In this document: positions 51,382 to 62,562 of the stretch, in pieces
Position numbering within the stretch: the stretch's first letter is position 1
Layout of the letters: each line of letters opens with the position of its first letter
Assembly: GCF_014529535.1 (NCBI RefSeq)
Contig: NW_023503307.1
Coordinates: 1,853,739 to 1,917,738 of the forward strand
Direction: 5' to 3'
Length of the DNA: 64,000 nt
DNA from: Bradysia coprophila
Taxonomy: Eukaryota; Arthropoda; Insecta; Diptera; Sciaridae
Translations under genes and position numbers: made by a program
The notes under the pieces: model-generated
Seen by the model: the letters and a program-made list of their open reading frames with translations, nothing else
What the model was told of the DNA's origin: nothing
Databases searched by the model: none

Positions 51382-52427
51382 ATGACATGCAATAGTGCAG
51401 TAAAAGTGTTGCTGTTGGTGCTGTTGTTTGCTGTTCAAATCTTTCAAATTACAACAGAGTTTAATGCAGAAACTTCTGCAGGAATAACTGTTCGAGCTGG
51501 TGACCCCTAACTACTGCAATTGAGCTCAAACCCCACTCCAGACGTTCTAGCTGAAATGGCTTTTACAGATAACCCACTTCAGTGGCTGGGTCAAAACTCA
51601 ATTAGTAGTTTCCCTGTAAATTGGTACTCATCACGTAATCCGCGTACGAGACTGAGTTTAATCAATGGCGGAATATATTCGTTCCGGTTCACCAAGGTGG
51701 CCGATAAGAAATACGTTTACTATGCCTCATCGGAGTCAGATGTTGGTGTCAGAGGCTACTGGTTGAGTACTGCCGAAAAAATTTCCGTTTTACTCAATGA
51801 CGGACCTGCATTCATTTTTACCGGTGAACTTCAGGGATGCTCAATTCATACAAGAATTCTTTTCAATAGTCGATTGGAAGTATTTCATCGCAACCGACAG
51901 TATCTCTATCAAATTTACGTCGATGGTTACGGAAATGCCATAGATGAAAGGGGTGATGCAGTAAGAGAATTGGAAGGTGTCACGAAATTCTTGGATAAAG
52001 ACGGGAAAGAAATTCATGTAGTGCCAGATGGTAAAATTTCTCTAAATAACGGCATTTTAGACAAAAATGGTCATCGCGTAACAAAAATTAATGGGATTGA
52101 AGTGGAAAATTTGTTAAACGATAATTTAAACAGAGGAACGGACGAGATGTGTCAATTCCTCAACTATGACTTATCAGGCGGCAAAAGTATGTGTCTTGGG
52201 CCGAATACAATGCCAATCTTCCCGACAACTTTCTCGCAGTCGTTGCTGATAGCCGTAACGGACCGAAATTTACAACGCCGTTTCTGTTTCGTAAGAACCA
52301 CAAGTGGGCGTTTGTATCGCAACAAATTCAGTATAGTGGTTTAGGTGGTACAGGTTCTGGTTTCGGTAGCGACAAGATGTACGATTTCCATTTCACTGGA
52401 TACGGTTATTTTACAGATTTACATTAA
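51382..52427 (+). CDS. Unrecognised secreted protein; frame broken twice or two minute introns
   Basis: I do not recognise the family. An acceptor (GTTGCCCCCACAG) ends at 51369. The ATG at 51382 starts a clear signal peptide (VKVLLLVLLFAV core), then an in-frame TAA occurs at 51508. The same frame continues open to about 52186, with features such as PVNWYSSRNP and GYWLSTAEKI and a gly/asp-rich middle. The protein then continues in another frame to a stop at 52425-52427, including SWAEYNANLPDNFLAV and KNHKWAFVSQQIQYSGLG. Either it is a pseudogene or sequencing-error locus (one nonsense site plus a one-base loss in an A run at 52183), or two very short introns, 51500-51550 (51 nt, with a CTAAC branch-like motif) and 52187-52239 (53 nt, GTATGT donor, CTTTCTCGCAG acceptor), restore a 313-aa frame. 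The second 'intron' itself reads like coding sequence, which favours a recent lesion. Confidence 0.6.
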
Positions 52428-52557
52428 ACATTGTCCACATTTCACATGTTTTTTGCTTCGATTTGATTTCTTCTTGATGTAATGAGTTATATTAGCTCTG
52501 TCAGCAGTTGATTTTAGAAATACAAAAAATCTACACAAAATTTCTCTAGGTATTAGC

Positions 52558-52583
52558 AACGCACTTCAAGCATGGGCGGTACT
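52558..52583. repeat. Dispersed repeat end, copy 2
   Basis: AACGCACTTCAAGCATGGG plus GGTAC matches 49233-49258. It lies just after the secreted-protein gene. Confidence 0.45.
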
Positions 52584-52957
52584 CTAGACAGTGTATCCCA
52601 CATCCTATAAATTGACAAACAATTCTTAATGAAAATTGAATGCACTTTTGACATTTTCATATATTAATTAATCAGCTCGGAGCTCTGAACTCCGGCAGCT
52701 CGGCGAAAAGTTTCCAATTTTCGAAATTTTCTTTTTTGTGATTTGTATCGACATGCAACTCTGTCAGTATGAGTGAGTACCAATTGTACTACCCGTGAAT
52801 CTCCAGGGAGACGATTTTCCAAAATTTGTATTTTTAAGCTTGAACGAATCTACCAGTTTTTCACCTTACACCCATTTCACCAACCTTTCGTACAACCTCA
52901 ATAAAGTTATCCAGAACTCGTTCCGAGTGCACCAAATTTTTGCAGGGCCTGTACAAG

Positions 52958-53157
52958 CACGACAGAGTAAAATAAACCAGGCAGGAGCGGTTCATTTTCG
53001 AAACGTCAAGTAAGAGACCTAATACTGTACGAAAATGAACCCAAATGAACACTGACATAAATTTAAAAAAATTATTAGCAAAAAATATAGGGCTACTAGA
53101 TTATTCAGGTCCCTAGTCAAACCAGCGCTCCTGCCTGGCTAACTTTACTCTGTCGTG
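52958..53157. mobile_element. 200-bp MITE (family B) with 7-bp target duplication
   Basis: Inverted ends start CACGACAGAGTAAA and continue to CCAGGCAGGAGCG on both strands. GTACAAG flanks it exactly on the left (52951-52957) and right (53158-53164). Confidence 0.85.
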
Positions 53158-54079
53158 GTACAAGCCTTCGAGCTGCTTAAATATCCGAAAATATAAAAAA
53201 TGCATTCGATCTTTAATAAAATTCCATTCGACCGCACTGTTAGATCAGACGATTCTCCTAAACTTTATTTTCATATTCGATGGACACAACTATATTTGCG
53301 CTAAAATTTAATTCTACATACTGCTGATGCTGAAATCGACGACTTAAAAATAAGGAAACAAAAAGTTTGTGTGATGGTCATTGTGATGACACATTCATGA
53401 CGGTGAGCTGTATAAAATACGCTAGTGGCATGTATCTATAGATGAGAAATATGCTAACAGACTACGTTTTATATCAGGTTTCGTATATTAAAAAGAATAA
53501 AAATCTCTGACTCTTGAATATTATTTAAAAAAAAAAACTGCTTAGACCGAATGTGATGATGAACGGCTATGATGAGTAAGGTTTTTTTAGTCGTTGTAAG
53601 TTTTCAAGAAGTGCAGAAATGGTGAGGATGTGTCTGCTATCCTATTGCTTCCGTTTCACAGACCAGAGAAGAAATTTTGAAAATTAAAGGCAGCAGTTGT
53701 AACGGGTAACAAGTTGTTTTTCTACACAGCTCTGCTTTTAGCGAGGCTTATGTCTTGCATTTTCTCGTAAAGATAGAAGTCATGATTTCTTGGAGTGAAT
53801 AAAAACACACTACACATGTATCGTACACGCATACATATTTGAAAATTTTAAGGCTTTTTGACTTTGGAAAAATGAGTGTTCGAGTTCGTGCTAGAAGCAG
53901 TGCTATGATATCGGTAACAGATGATACAGTTCGCTTTCCAATTTGACCTGTAAAACTAATTTATAATTATGTTAATATCCTCAAAACAGTGATTGCGAAT
54001 CAACGTTAATTTCCTTCTTTAATAAAATTTTCTATTATAGGTTAAGAGCCACATCATCCATTGATTTCACTTCACTAGG

Positions 54080-54525
54080 AACCTTAATTATCTAGTAGCC
54101 TTTTTTATGTCAGTGTTCATTTGAGTTCATTTTCATACAGTGTATTAGGTACATTATTTGACGTTTCAAAAATGAACCGCTCCTGCCTGGTTTATTTTAC
54201 TCTGCCGTGCATAAAATTTATGAGAGAAATGTCAAAAGTCACAAAATTCAAAATTTAAAGTGTCAAACCCAAACCAAACGCAGCACAGCGATATTCTCAT
54301 ATCAGAGTGCGTTGAAATTTATTTTTCAATTCATGTATTCATCCATTTATTCACCCAAAATTTAAATTCTGAAGCGCACTTACGGCGTGAATTGCCATAC
54401 CTAATAAGCCATTCTGGCTTACCCATACCCATTATATGCTTTGCCTCAATGCAGAGTAAAGTTAACCAGGCAGGAGCGCTGATATGACAAGGGACCTGAA
54501 CAATTTAGTACTCTATATTTTTTGC
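54080..54525. mobile_element. Two facing family-B fragments
   Basis: 54080-54214 is an inverted copy of the left part of the 52958 element (CGCTCCTGCCTGG, then CTCTGCCGTGC). 54449-54525 copies its right end in the inverse orientation (GCAGAGTAAAGTTAACCAGG). They flank 234 bp of unrelated sequence. Confidence 0.65.
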
Positions 54526-57500
54526 GAATGATGATTTCAGATGATTAGCTTTTTTCTAAAAATTCTAAAAATGGTATAAATAGCTAAAACTTGTTGAAAT
54601 CTTTGTTGAAGAAAAATGCGAATCTAGATCATCAAATGTTGAAAGTAAAACTTTATCGTCATCTCCAATAAGATTATCATGTCACATGATTGATGTAATT
54701 GGTAATCAAATTTACCGCTGTTTTCCACCCCATTCCCACCGTACATTTCAGTGTTAATAATATTCAAGGTGAAAAGTATTAAAGTGTTGCAAAATAAAGT
54801 CAACACATTCAACCTTAACTTGTGTGGAACGTAATTGAAAATTCGAAAACTAAGTTACAATTTTGTGCATACCTATCTATATAAGTATATATTTACAGCG
54901 CATTACGTCATGTCATGTAGGTCCTACTCTCTGACGTCGAGCAACGAATCAAGAATTTTATAAAAAAAATAAATAATGATATTGCTCGTCATGTTCGTCA
55001 TCTATATTAATACTTTTCCTTGATTGTGTGCGTAAAAATTGACTTGGATGTGGTGAAGGAAACGTGTAAATGTATTTTCCATTTTATTTTCGGGTTCTAA
55101 TTATCCCGGTATTTGCAATATATATTCACAAATCGAAATTTCTCGGAAAGGAAATACAATTTAACCAGAAAACCATTCGAGCTGGCTCGGTTCCATTTTG
55201 ATTTTCCTTATCAACATCCAAGAAATTGATAGGTGCATGTATTATAGTACAATGTTATTAGAGCATTCATATATGACGTAATGGTATTGGTTCATACTCG
55301 GATGGAGTCTACACACGAAAGGTTATCAGAAAAGATGTGTTTACGTAGATTACGTCATTTTGAAAATTTTTCGATTCGTCTTTTTACCATTTGGTCTATG
55401 TTGCACTCATTCTATCCAACGGTTTCGTCGCACTAGAAAACGAAAAAGTGCATGTATAGCCGATTTAGTCCCACATCCGTGTGTATGTAACCATACCATG
55501 ACTACGTAGTGTACTGTATAAACCTTTCATATACACTCATGCAAGCAGCTAAAACGATACACCATGCAATCCGATTGAATATAGACCTGCAACTTGCTAT
55601 TTTGTGAAGGTATGCACGCACTTATTGTTATCGGATGTTTTTCTTTATCGATCAAATTAATTTCGTTGTGACGATAAGGGAAGCCAACCGACTACCTCGG
55701 ATTGAAAGTGTATGTCATATGTCACTTGGAAGCCATAATATGGTTTACCAATCCATAATTGGTTTGACATTCCATATGAAGTCGACTTGGATGAGCCACA
55801 CACATCTACAATGAAAAACAGAGCAACATATTTAACGTACCATACTGAGTGAACACTGTGACGCTGCACATTTAAATAGCTGTACGAAAGCAACTAACAC
55901 ACACAATTTCAATAAAATTTTATCAATGTGTACGAACTTAAACTTCATATCGCATAATTTGACGTGGCTTTTACGAAACGTATTTGTGACGATATATACG
56001 TAAGTGGTAAGTAAAACCAAAAAAAAAAAAAAATTTCCTTCAATCCTCCATAAATTATTTGGAACGAAAAGTTTTACAAATTTTTCTGGAACCTGGGTGT
56101 ACGAGCTGATCCACAGAAATTGGTGTACCAATTCTAGGCAACAATCAAATGGATCTGAGGATTATGTGTACAAGCAAAGTGTTTTGAAAAATAAAAGTCG
56201 AGAAAAAATTGTGAATTTTTGTTTTTGCCACTTTGTGTGTGTATTTTTATGACCAGTGTTTTGTCAGTATAGTTTGCCACTCAATCAAATGGATTACACG
56301 AAGAATGTAAATTTAACCACGACGAAGTAGAAAAAGTAAATTTTTTTTATATTTTTTTTTCTGTGTTACGTATGCTAGTAAAGTGGATAAAATTGTGTTA
56401 TCGCTAATATAGCATCGCGGAAAGTCTGCATTTCGTTTGCATTATTTTCGATTCGTGGTTGATACCCTGAAAATAATAAGATTTTAGGGGGAAAACAGTT
56501 CAATATGTCAAAAATAATGTGTGTGATTATTTTAACCGTGGATTGTTTGATTTGATATGTCTGTTTTTGTGGATCGTGTTCCGTGCGGTTGGGCTAGAGA
56601 AAAGCTGTATCGAATTAATGTGATTGGCTAAAATTTTTTGTATTTATTTTATTTATTTATTATTAAAAGTATGACGTCAAACGTCGTTTTTAAATTTCCA
56701 TTCGTAACATTCGCCAGTGTTAAAATACAAAAACAAAAAATTGTTGTTCAAATTCAACCACTCAATTCCATTCGAATAATTCATAACTTCGAATGGTTTA
56801 TGGTTTATATATGGCTTTCCAAATCGTATACACTTCAGAAATGTTCTAATGTCGTAAATGAACAAGCGATTTTGGGCAATTGCCACGGGTGTACCACTTT
56901 ACTATAAAAATTGTCGTAAAATACCATCGATTTTAGGCAATTGCCGAAGACAATTAAAAGTTACTATAACAGAAAGTCGTTGTTGCCGAAAACTACATTC
57001 AGAAAATTAAAAAACGATTCGATGTTTTTGAACGACATTCAACAGGGCTGGTACAAAAATCAAAAATGTTCTAAGCAGCGACAATAATAATAATTGTTCT
57101 AAGTTATACACCCCTGTGGCAGTTTAGCGTCAACAGAAATATTTTCTAACATAAATCGATGTTGTCAAAATTATGATTTGTTGAAAATTTAAACGATTCG
57201 TCCTGGGGCTGGTAAAAAATCAAAAATGCTCTAATTTATTGTGACCTGTCGTATTACGCTACGGATTCACTCTTTCAATAACTAAAATTTTGACAGTGTG
57301 GAACCTATTCGATCACCTTAAATATGACTGTTTTGATTCGATGTATACACAAAAACTCCGGATTGTTGTTAAAACCTTCTGTCAAATTTGGATTCAGAAA
57401 AAAAATCATTTGAAAACAACAAATCACAAATTGCCGTGTCACTTTATGTTCATTTAGTCAAATTGGCACTGTGTGTGTTTACATGGATATGAACATTTCA

Positions 57501-59209
57501 TCCACTCCATAATCGTCTCGAACAAGGCGTTCGTTTGGAGGGTTGTTTACTCGCATTCCTTTCGCATATTTTCAACGTTACCACATTCGCGTTACTATGC
57601 TACAGACATTCCTACAAATAAAAATCTCAACTTAGCCGACTCTTTATAAGGAGCTGACATAATTGACAGTGTCATTGAGACGACACAACGCATATTAAAA
57701 GAAACTTACCTATCTCAAATAACAAAAGGACTAAACAAAAACAAAAAATCGAATTTTGTGTGTCATAGTGCTGAACATGTCATAAATCTCTCAAATCTTA
57801 TGAGTCACTACGGCAATTGAATGTTTCACATTAATAAAAAGAGTTCGTTTACCATTGATTTGCGGTCGCATCCTTCCGATTAGCGCTAATTGGTAATAAT
57901 GTTCTCTGAATTCATGTCCGAGATTTAATTGTGCACGAACATGCGTATGCATGTGATCCTGTAGTATGATGTGATCCCATAGTATTACAATATACAGGCC
58001 GCATAAGTCTGCTCAGTTTCTCGAATTTCTTTGAATTCCCCGCTAACAACGAACAATTCTTTTTAATAACGCAGACAATTGGCGTTCAATATGAGGTGTA
58101 AGTGGTTATTACCTGAAAACTGACTTACTGACAACCAGTAATCAACCAATCTGAAAGTATCTTTTAGCGTCCGATTTTCGGACAAGTGCTTGTGAATGAT
58201 CTGAGAATGGAACCTCGGTATGGACAGAACACAACAATGAGAGTACGGGGTAAAACAAGTTCTATGAGTTTCATTGAAACTATTCCTTGATGGTATCAGA
58301 TAAGGTCGCTCGAAAATGTTCTATGCTTCCATCAATACCTGAAGATCATTATACCACATCCATCACAATCCGTTCGAATTGGTGTAATTACGAAATCATC
58401 TGTGAACAAATATAACGAAATTTTCCGGTTGCCTAAGATCTTTACGTCTGCTTCTTGTATAAACATCTGCCACCCAAAACAGACTCCTTTGTCGTTACTG
58501 CGACATTTAGTTAGAAATAATTATCAAAATTTTGAGAAAAATGAACGTCTGAATAAGTCTTGAAGATTGTAATTCGAATAGATTCTGCAATTCAACGCGA
58601 TTACAGTCAATATACACTCCAAACGGGATAACAGATTCAGAGTTGATACTGCATTTCGAGGTTGTTGTTTGTGGGCAGATCGTAGCGAGTTTTTCCCCCA
58701 CAAAGCCTTTCGAAGTTTCAGCGGAGGGGCGAAAATGACTATTTTGTCTCCTGCTTTGTGAAAATTAACTTCCCAATGATTGTTTCTCGGGATGACAATT
58801 TTTCCCTGTAGGAAACATCCTCTTAATCTTTTCAACGTTTAACGTTTAGTAACCGCGACAGATCAAACCAACGCCAATTTATTCGTTCGTAAATTTAATG
58901 ACCGGGCGCATTTGGATTTATGAAATTATTTTAGATAAAGGACATTGACACCAATTAATCGTATATAGTGGTTATTCGTGCCAAAAATCGTTAATAATTT
59001 CATAAAATTCATTGTCAATTATTATGAATGGTATACGTTGGTGTGACATCGTTTAATGGTATCGCATCAACACCGGATCTTGTTGACATTTTTGTGGTAA
59101 ATCTTGTTAAAATCCGTAGATTTGTTGAACTGGTTAGGGAAAATGGATTAGGATTGCTTCAATTTCGACGTATCCTATTTGAACGTATCCATAATCAGAA
59201 TCATCTAGA

Positions 59210-59422
59210 CAGTTACTTTCAACCAAATTTGTGTCTAAATTTGCTTCAGCTGTTTTCCTGGCTCGTCTACTCTCATAAACACACTCGTTATACGTCCTTA
59301 TTAAGATTTAATAATCACACACACATGCTCGTGGTATTGATGGAGCCATAAAAGCAAGTCCATTGTGTGTGTGTGGACCAGCTGAAGCTGACCTAGTCAC
59401 AAATTTTTCTTGACTTTAACTG
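59210..59422. repeat. Family-A-like inverted repeat upstream of CREB
   Basis: Imperfect inverted arms begin CAGTTACTTTCAACC and CAGTTAAAGTCAAG, converge on AAATTTGTG and GCTTCAGCTG, and enclose CACACAC-rich sequence. It is diverged, so borders are approximate. Confidence 0.45.
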
Positions 59423-59570
59423 AACATTCTTCGACCTGCCACTTTACATTCGACCATTACGTATCAACTGAACCGAGACGATTCGTTATCGCCCAAATTT
59501 AACGTTTAAATTTTGATTCCCTTTTCAGACAATAAACTGAAACAAATTATTCGCTAACCGTGGCGCTGCT

Positions 59571-61458
59571 ATGGATAGTATGGTAGAAGAAAACGGAAAT
59601 TCGAGTTTAGATCCCCTAGGGGATGGGACATCAATAGCCACATCAGTGTCGGATGGTTCAGCACCACAACAAACCACATCGGGCACAACCATTTTAACAA
59701 CAACCGCAAATATTGTACAATTTATTCCAGCCACTAACAATCAGGTACTCTACAATGTACGGACAAAATTTTATTTTTCTTACAAACAAAATTTTTAATT
59801 TACAATCGAAAATTTTTGTGTCTAACAACCCTTGGAATTGAAACAATTTGAAATGCTTCAACCGACAATTGACCTTGAAATCATCAGAATTTTTTTGTTT
59901 TTGATTGACATGAAGCGCAACCGAATTAGTTTCCTTCAACGTTATACCATCCTGTTGTTAATACTAACCGTATTTTGTAAATCATTAATTACTAACACTT
60001 AATCATCTACCATCAACTATTTTGCATGCATTTGTGTAACTATCCTCTGTCCAACAAATTAAAACAAACAAAAAAATCAAAAAAAAAAATTTGTGTCGTA
60101 TAATCGTTCTTGTGCAATCAATGTGTCTTGGTCATTTAAGCGCCAACAAAAGCTTAAACTTTTTCCAAATTTCATCCACAACTCAACACAATTTCCCGCA
60201 ACTAATTTTAGGCTCAATCTGTAATACAGGCCAATCAATCTTCAGTCATACAAACAGCAACAAATATGCAGCCGTTAACACTAGCTAAAAGTGGCATCCT
60301 CTATTTGAATAAAGGCAATTCCGTCATACACACCACACCCGGAATACAAGTGCAGGTTGTTGAAACATTTTAGCATGCAATGAATTGCGAACGAAAGAAA
60401 AATAGCCTTTCGTTGGATCGGAATCGAAATGTACAGGACTGATCGTTAAATTCATATTGAAATTTTAGGTCAAACCAGAACCAGCAACGATGAATCAATT
60501 ACAAGGCACAGACACTAATAGTGAAGACAGTTACTCGGACGACGATTCACCTAAACGACGGAGAGATTTACTTACACGACGACCATCCTATCATAGGATT
60601 TTAAAAGACATCACTGGCCCAGATATAGCTGGTGAGTAGTGTTCGGTGATTTTGTCCCTGAAGGATTCTTTTGTGGCGTTTTTTTTTTTGTTTCTATCTT
60701 CTTCGATTGTTAAAAAACCCAAATTGGATATCGTTGTTGAAATTTGCTCTTTTTTTCAACAAGGACAGCCTAGCCGGTCTACGGCTTTGTGTTTGTTGTC
60801 CATAGTAGTGCCTAATGTAACGTAAAGAAAATATTTTGTATTTACCGTTTTTTGCTTAGTACTACCAGCAGCAACTTTACAAATTACAAATGTTCAAGGT
60901 TCTGATGGGCTACATGCGATTCAGACAAGTGGTAGCGGAACTATTGTACAATATACGACATCGAGTCAGGATGGTCAGCAGTTTTTTGTGCCCGGTGAGT
61001 GGAGTATGTAGAGATTTTATTTTATTTTTGTTAACTTCCCCATTCTTCCAACGTATTGATGATGGTCGCACCGAGCAAATTGTTAGTTGTTTATCCAAAT
61101 TATTTACATCGATCATTCACTCATCCTTCGTCCATTCTCCCATTTCCCATTTAAATCACAAATTTTTGGTTATAAACGTTTCCGATTCCGAACACCAATT
61201 ATCATTCGATAGCCGGCAGTCAATGAACAATTTCTAACACACAAAATATCTTTCTGTCGTCCAGCAGAAGATCAGTCCCGAAAGAGAGAAATTCGATTGC
61301 AAAAGAACAGAGAGGCCGCCCGTGAATGTAGACGCAAAAAGAAGGAATACATCAAGTGCCTGGAAAATCGTGTGGCTGTACTGGAAAATCAAAATAAAGC
61401 CCTCATCGAGGAGCTGAAGGCACTGAAAGAATTGTATTGTCAACAGAAGAGCGACTAA
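59571..61458 (+). CDS. CrebB: CREB / CrebB cAMP-responsive bZIP transcription factor
   Basis: Nuclear activator that binds cAMP response elements as a bZIP dimer and recruits CBP when phosphorylated. Coding exons: 59571-59744, 60212-60355, 60469-60631, 60860-60994, 61265-61458 (TAA); 269 aa, all in phase. Residues 1-106 are the Ser/Thr/Gln-rich Q1-type activation region (MDSMVEENGNSS, VIHTTPGIQVQ). The KID has the PKA site RRPSYHRILKD with the target serine at residue 146. Exon 4 is a second glutamine-rich segment. Exon 5 (from residue 206) is the complete bZIP: basic region QKNREAARECRRKKKEYIKC and the leucine zipper ending LKELYCQQKSD. The ATG exon begins after an acceptor at 59527-59528, so at least one 5'-UTR exon lies upstream. 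Exon 4 is bounded by same-phase junctions and could be skipped in frame. Very secure identification. Confidence 0.97.
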
Positions 61459-61487
61459 ATTTTCTACAAAGGAAACATCTTTTCAAA

Positions 61488-61853
61488 AATAAATAATCGA
61501 CACGTTTATCATCAAAAAAAGGTGTGTGGGGGCCTAAAAAAAATTAAATTTTTCGTTCAAAACATTGGAAAGAGGAAGTGTTATGTGTGTCGTTAAAATT
61601 TAACTTTTTCAATTCGATTCATTTAATGTAAAGTAAAAAAGAAAAAAGAAAAACAAATTATCAGTTTGTAGCTATGTATAAATTATGTACATAAATCGGA
61701 GAGGAGTTAACGGGAGGAAGAAAGAAAAAGAAAAAGATTTATTAGTCGAAGATAATGATGGAGCGATCTTTACTTTGTTCATTCATATTGCATATTTAAT
61801 AAGATTTTCTCAGCTTTTGTTTATTTTCACTCTATTTTCTTGTTCAAAATAAA
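61488..61853 (+). terminator. Candidate CREB polyadenylation signals
   Basis: AATAAA occurs at 61488-61493, 30 bases after the stop codon, and again at 61848-61853. Either or both could end the transcript. Confidence 0.4.
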
Positions 61854-62103
61854 AAGCTCACGGCGAATTGAACAATTTTTTTTCCGGTAGATGTGAATGC
61901 GAATGTAAATTTGCTTAAAAGAGAAAAATTTCAATCTCCAGCCTGGCATTTCGTTTGAAGTGTTTGATACATCTGCGATCAAAGTTATTTTACGCAAAGA
62001 TTTCTTGTGCTGGTCGAATCTTATAATTTTACATAAGGCTTAGATCGAAATGTAAACTTATTCGTCAGTTACATGCGTCATGCCTCAAAAACCGTACTTT
62101 CCA

Positions 62104-62287
62104 TTAGTGCTGTATCGGCCGGCCGAACAATTCCGGCCCGACCGACATTTTATCCGGCCCGATTTTAATACAGTCGGACTAGATTTTCGCAGAATAAATA
62201 AAGTCGGAATGGGTCAGGCTTGTTCGTATATTAAACATCATTTTTTTGCCAGTCGGACTTTCAAATAGCCACGGCTTGCACATCTCT
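62104..62287. mobile_element. 184-bp hAT-type MITE with 8-bp target duplication
   Basis: ACTTTCCA occurs on both sides (62096-62103 and 62288-62295). The ends TTAGTGCTGTATCGGCC and, inverted, AGAGATGTGCAAGCC resemble hAT termini. The interior is rich in CGGCC and AGTCGGA motifs and non-coding. Confidence 0.8.
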
Positions 62288-62459
62288 ACTTTCCATGTTT
62301 CAAACACGTCTGTCGGTGCTTCCAAAATTTCAGACCATTTCAGAATAAAAATTTAAAGTTTACATTCGTGCTCAATACGGCTTGGAACACGTCAGGCTTA
62401 GTCTGACCTGAAATCCCAGAACTTTAGCGGTTCCTCAAAAACTTGAGTTCACGATCAGG

Positions 62460-62562
62460 TAACTTGACTGGAAACCTTACAAGGTTCTTTGGATACCTGA
62501 CCAGCTTTTGGGAAACCTGACATGGTTCCTTGGAAACCTGAAAAGATTCCATGGAAACCGAA
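62460..62562. repeat. Degenerate ~24-bp tandem repeat (GGAAACCTGA)
   Basis: GGAAACCT, GGATACCTGA, GGAAACCTGA, GGAAACCTGA and GGAAACC recur at 20-26-bp steps, each preceded by TT(C/G)-rich sequence. Confidence 0.5.

Larger units (their letters stand above)
52428..59528. other. Intergenic / CREB 5' region without recognisable gene
   Basis: Apart from family-B repeats at 52958 and 54080-54525 and a family-A relative at 59210, only short AT-rich open frames occur. CREB 5'-UTR exons and promoter are expected at the right end, because an acceptor precedes its start codon. I cannot place them. Confidence 0.45.

Noticed and set aside
58524..58835. 103-aa minus-strand open frame
   Set aside because: Slightly protein-like but lacks homology, splice sites and context; could be an old transposon remnant, not supportable.
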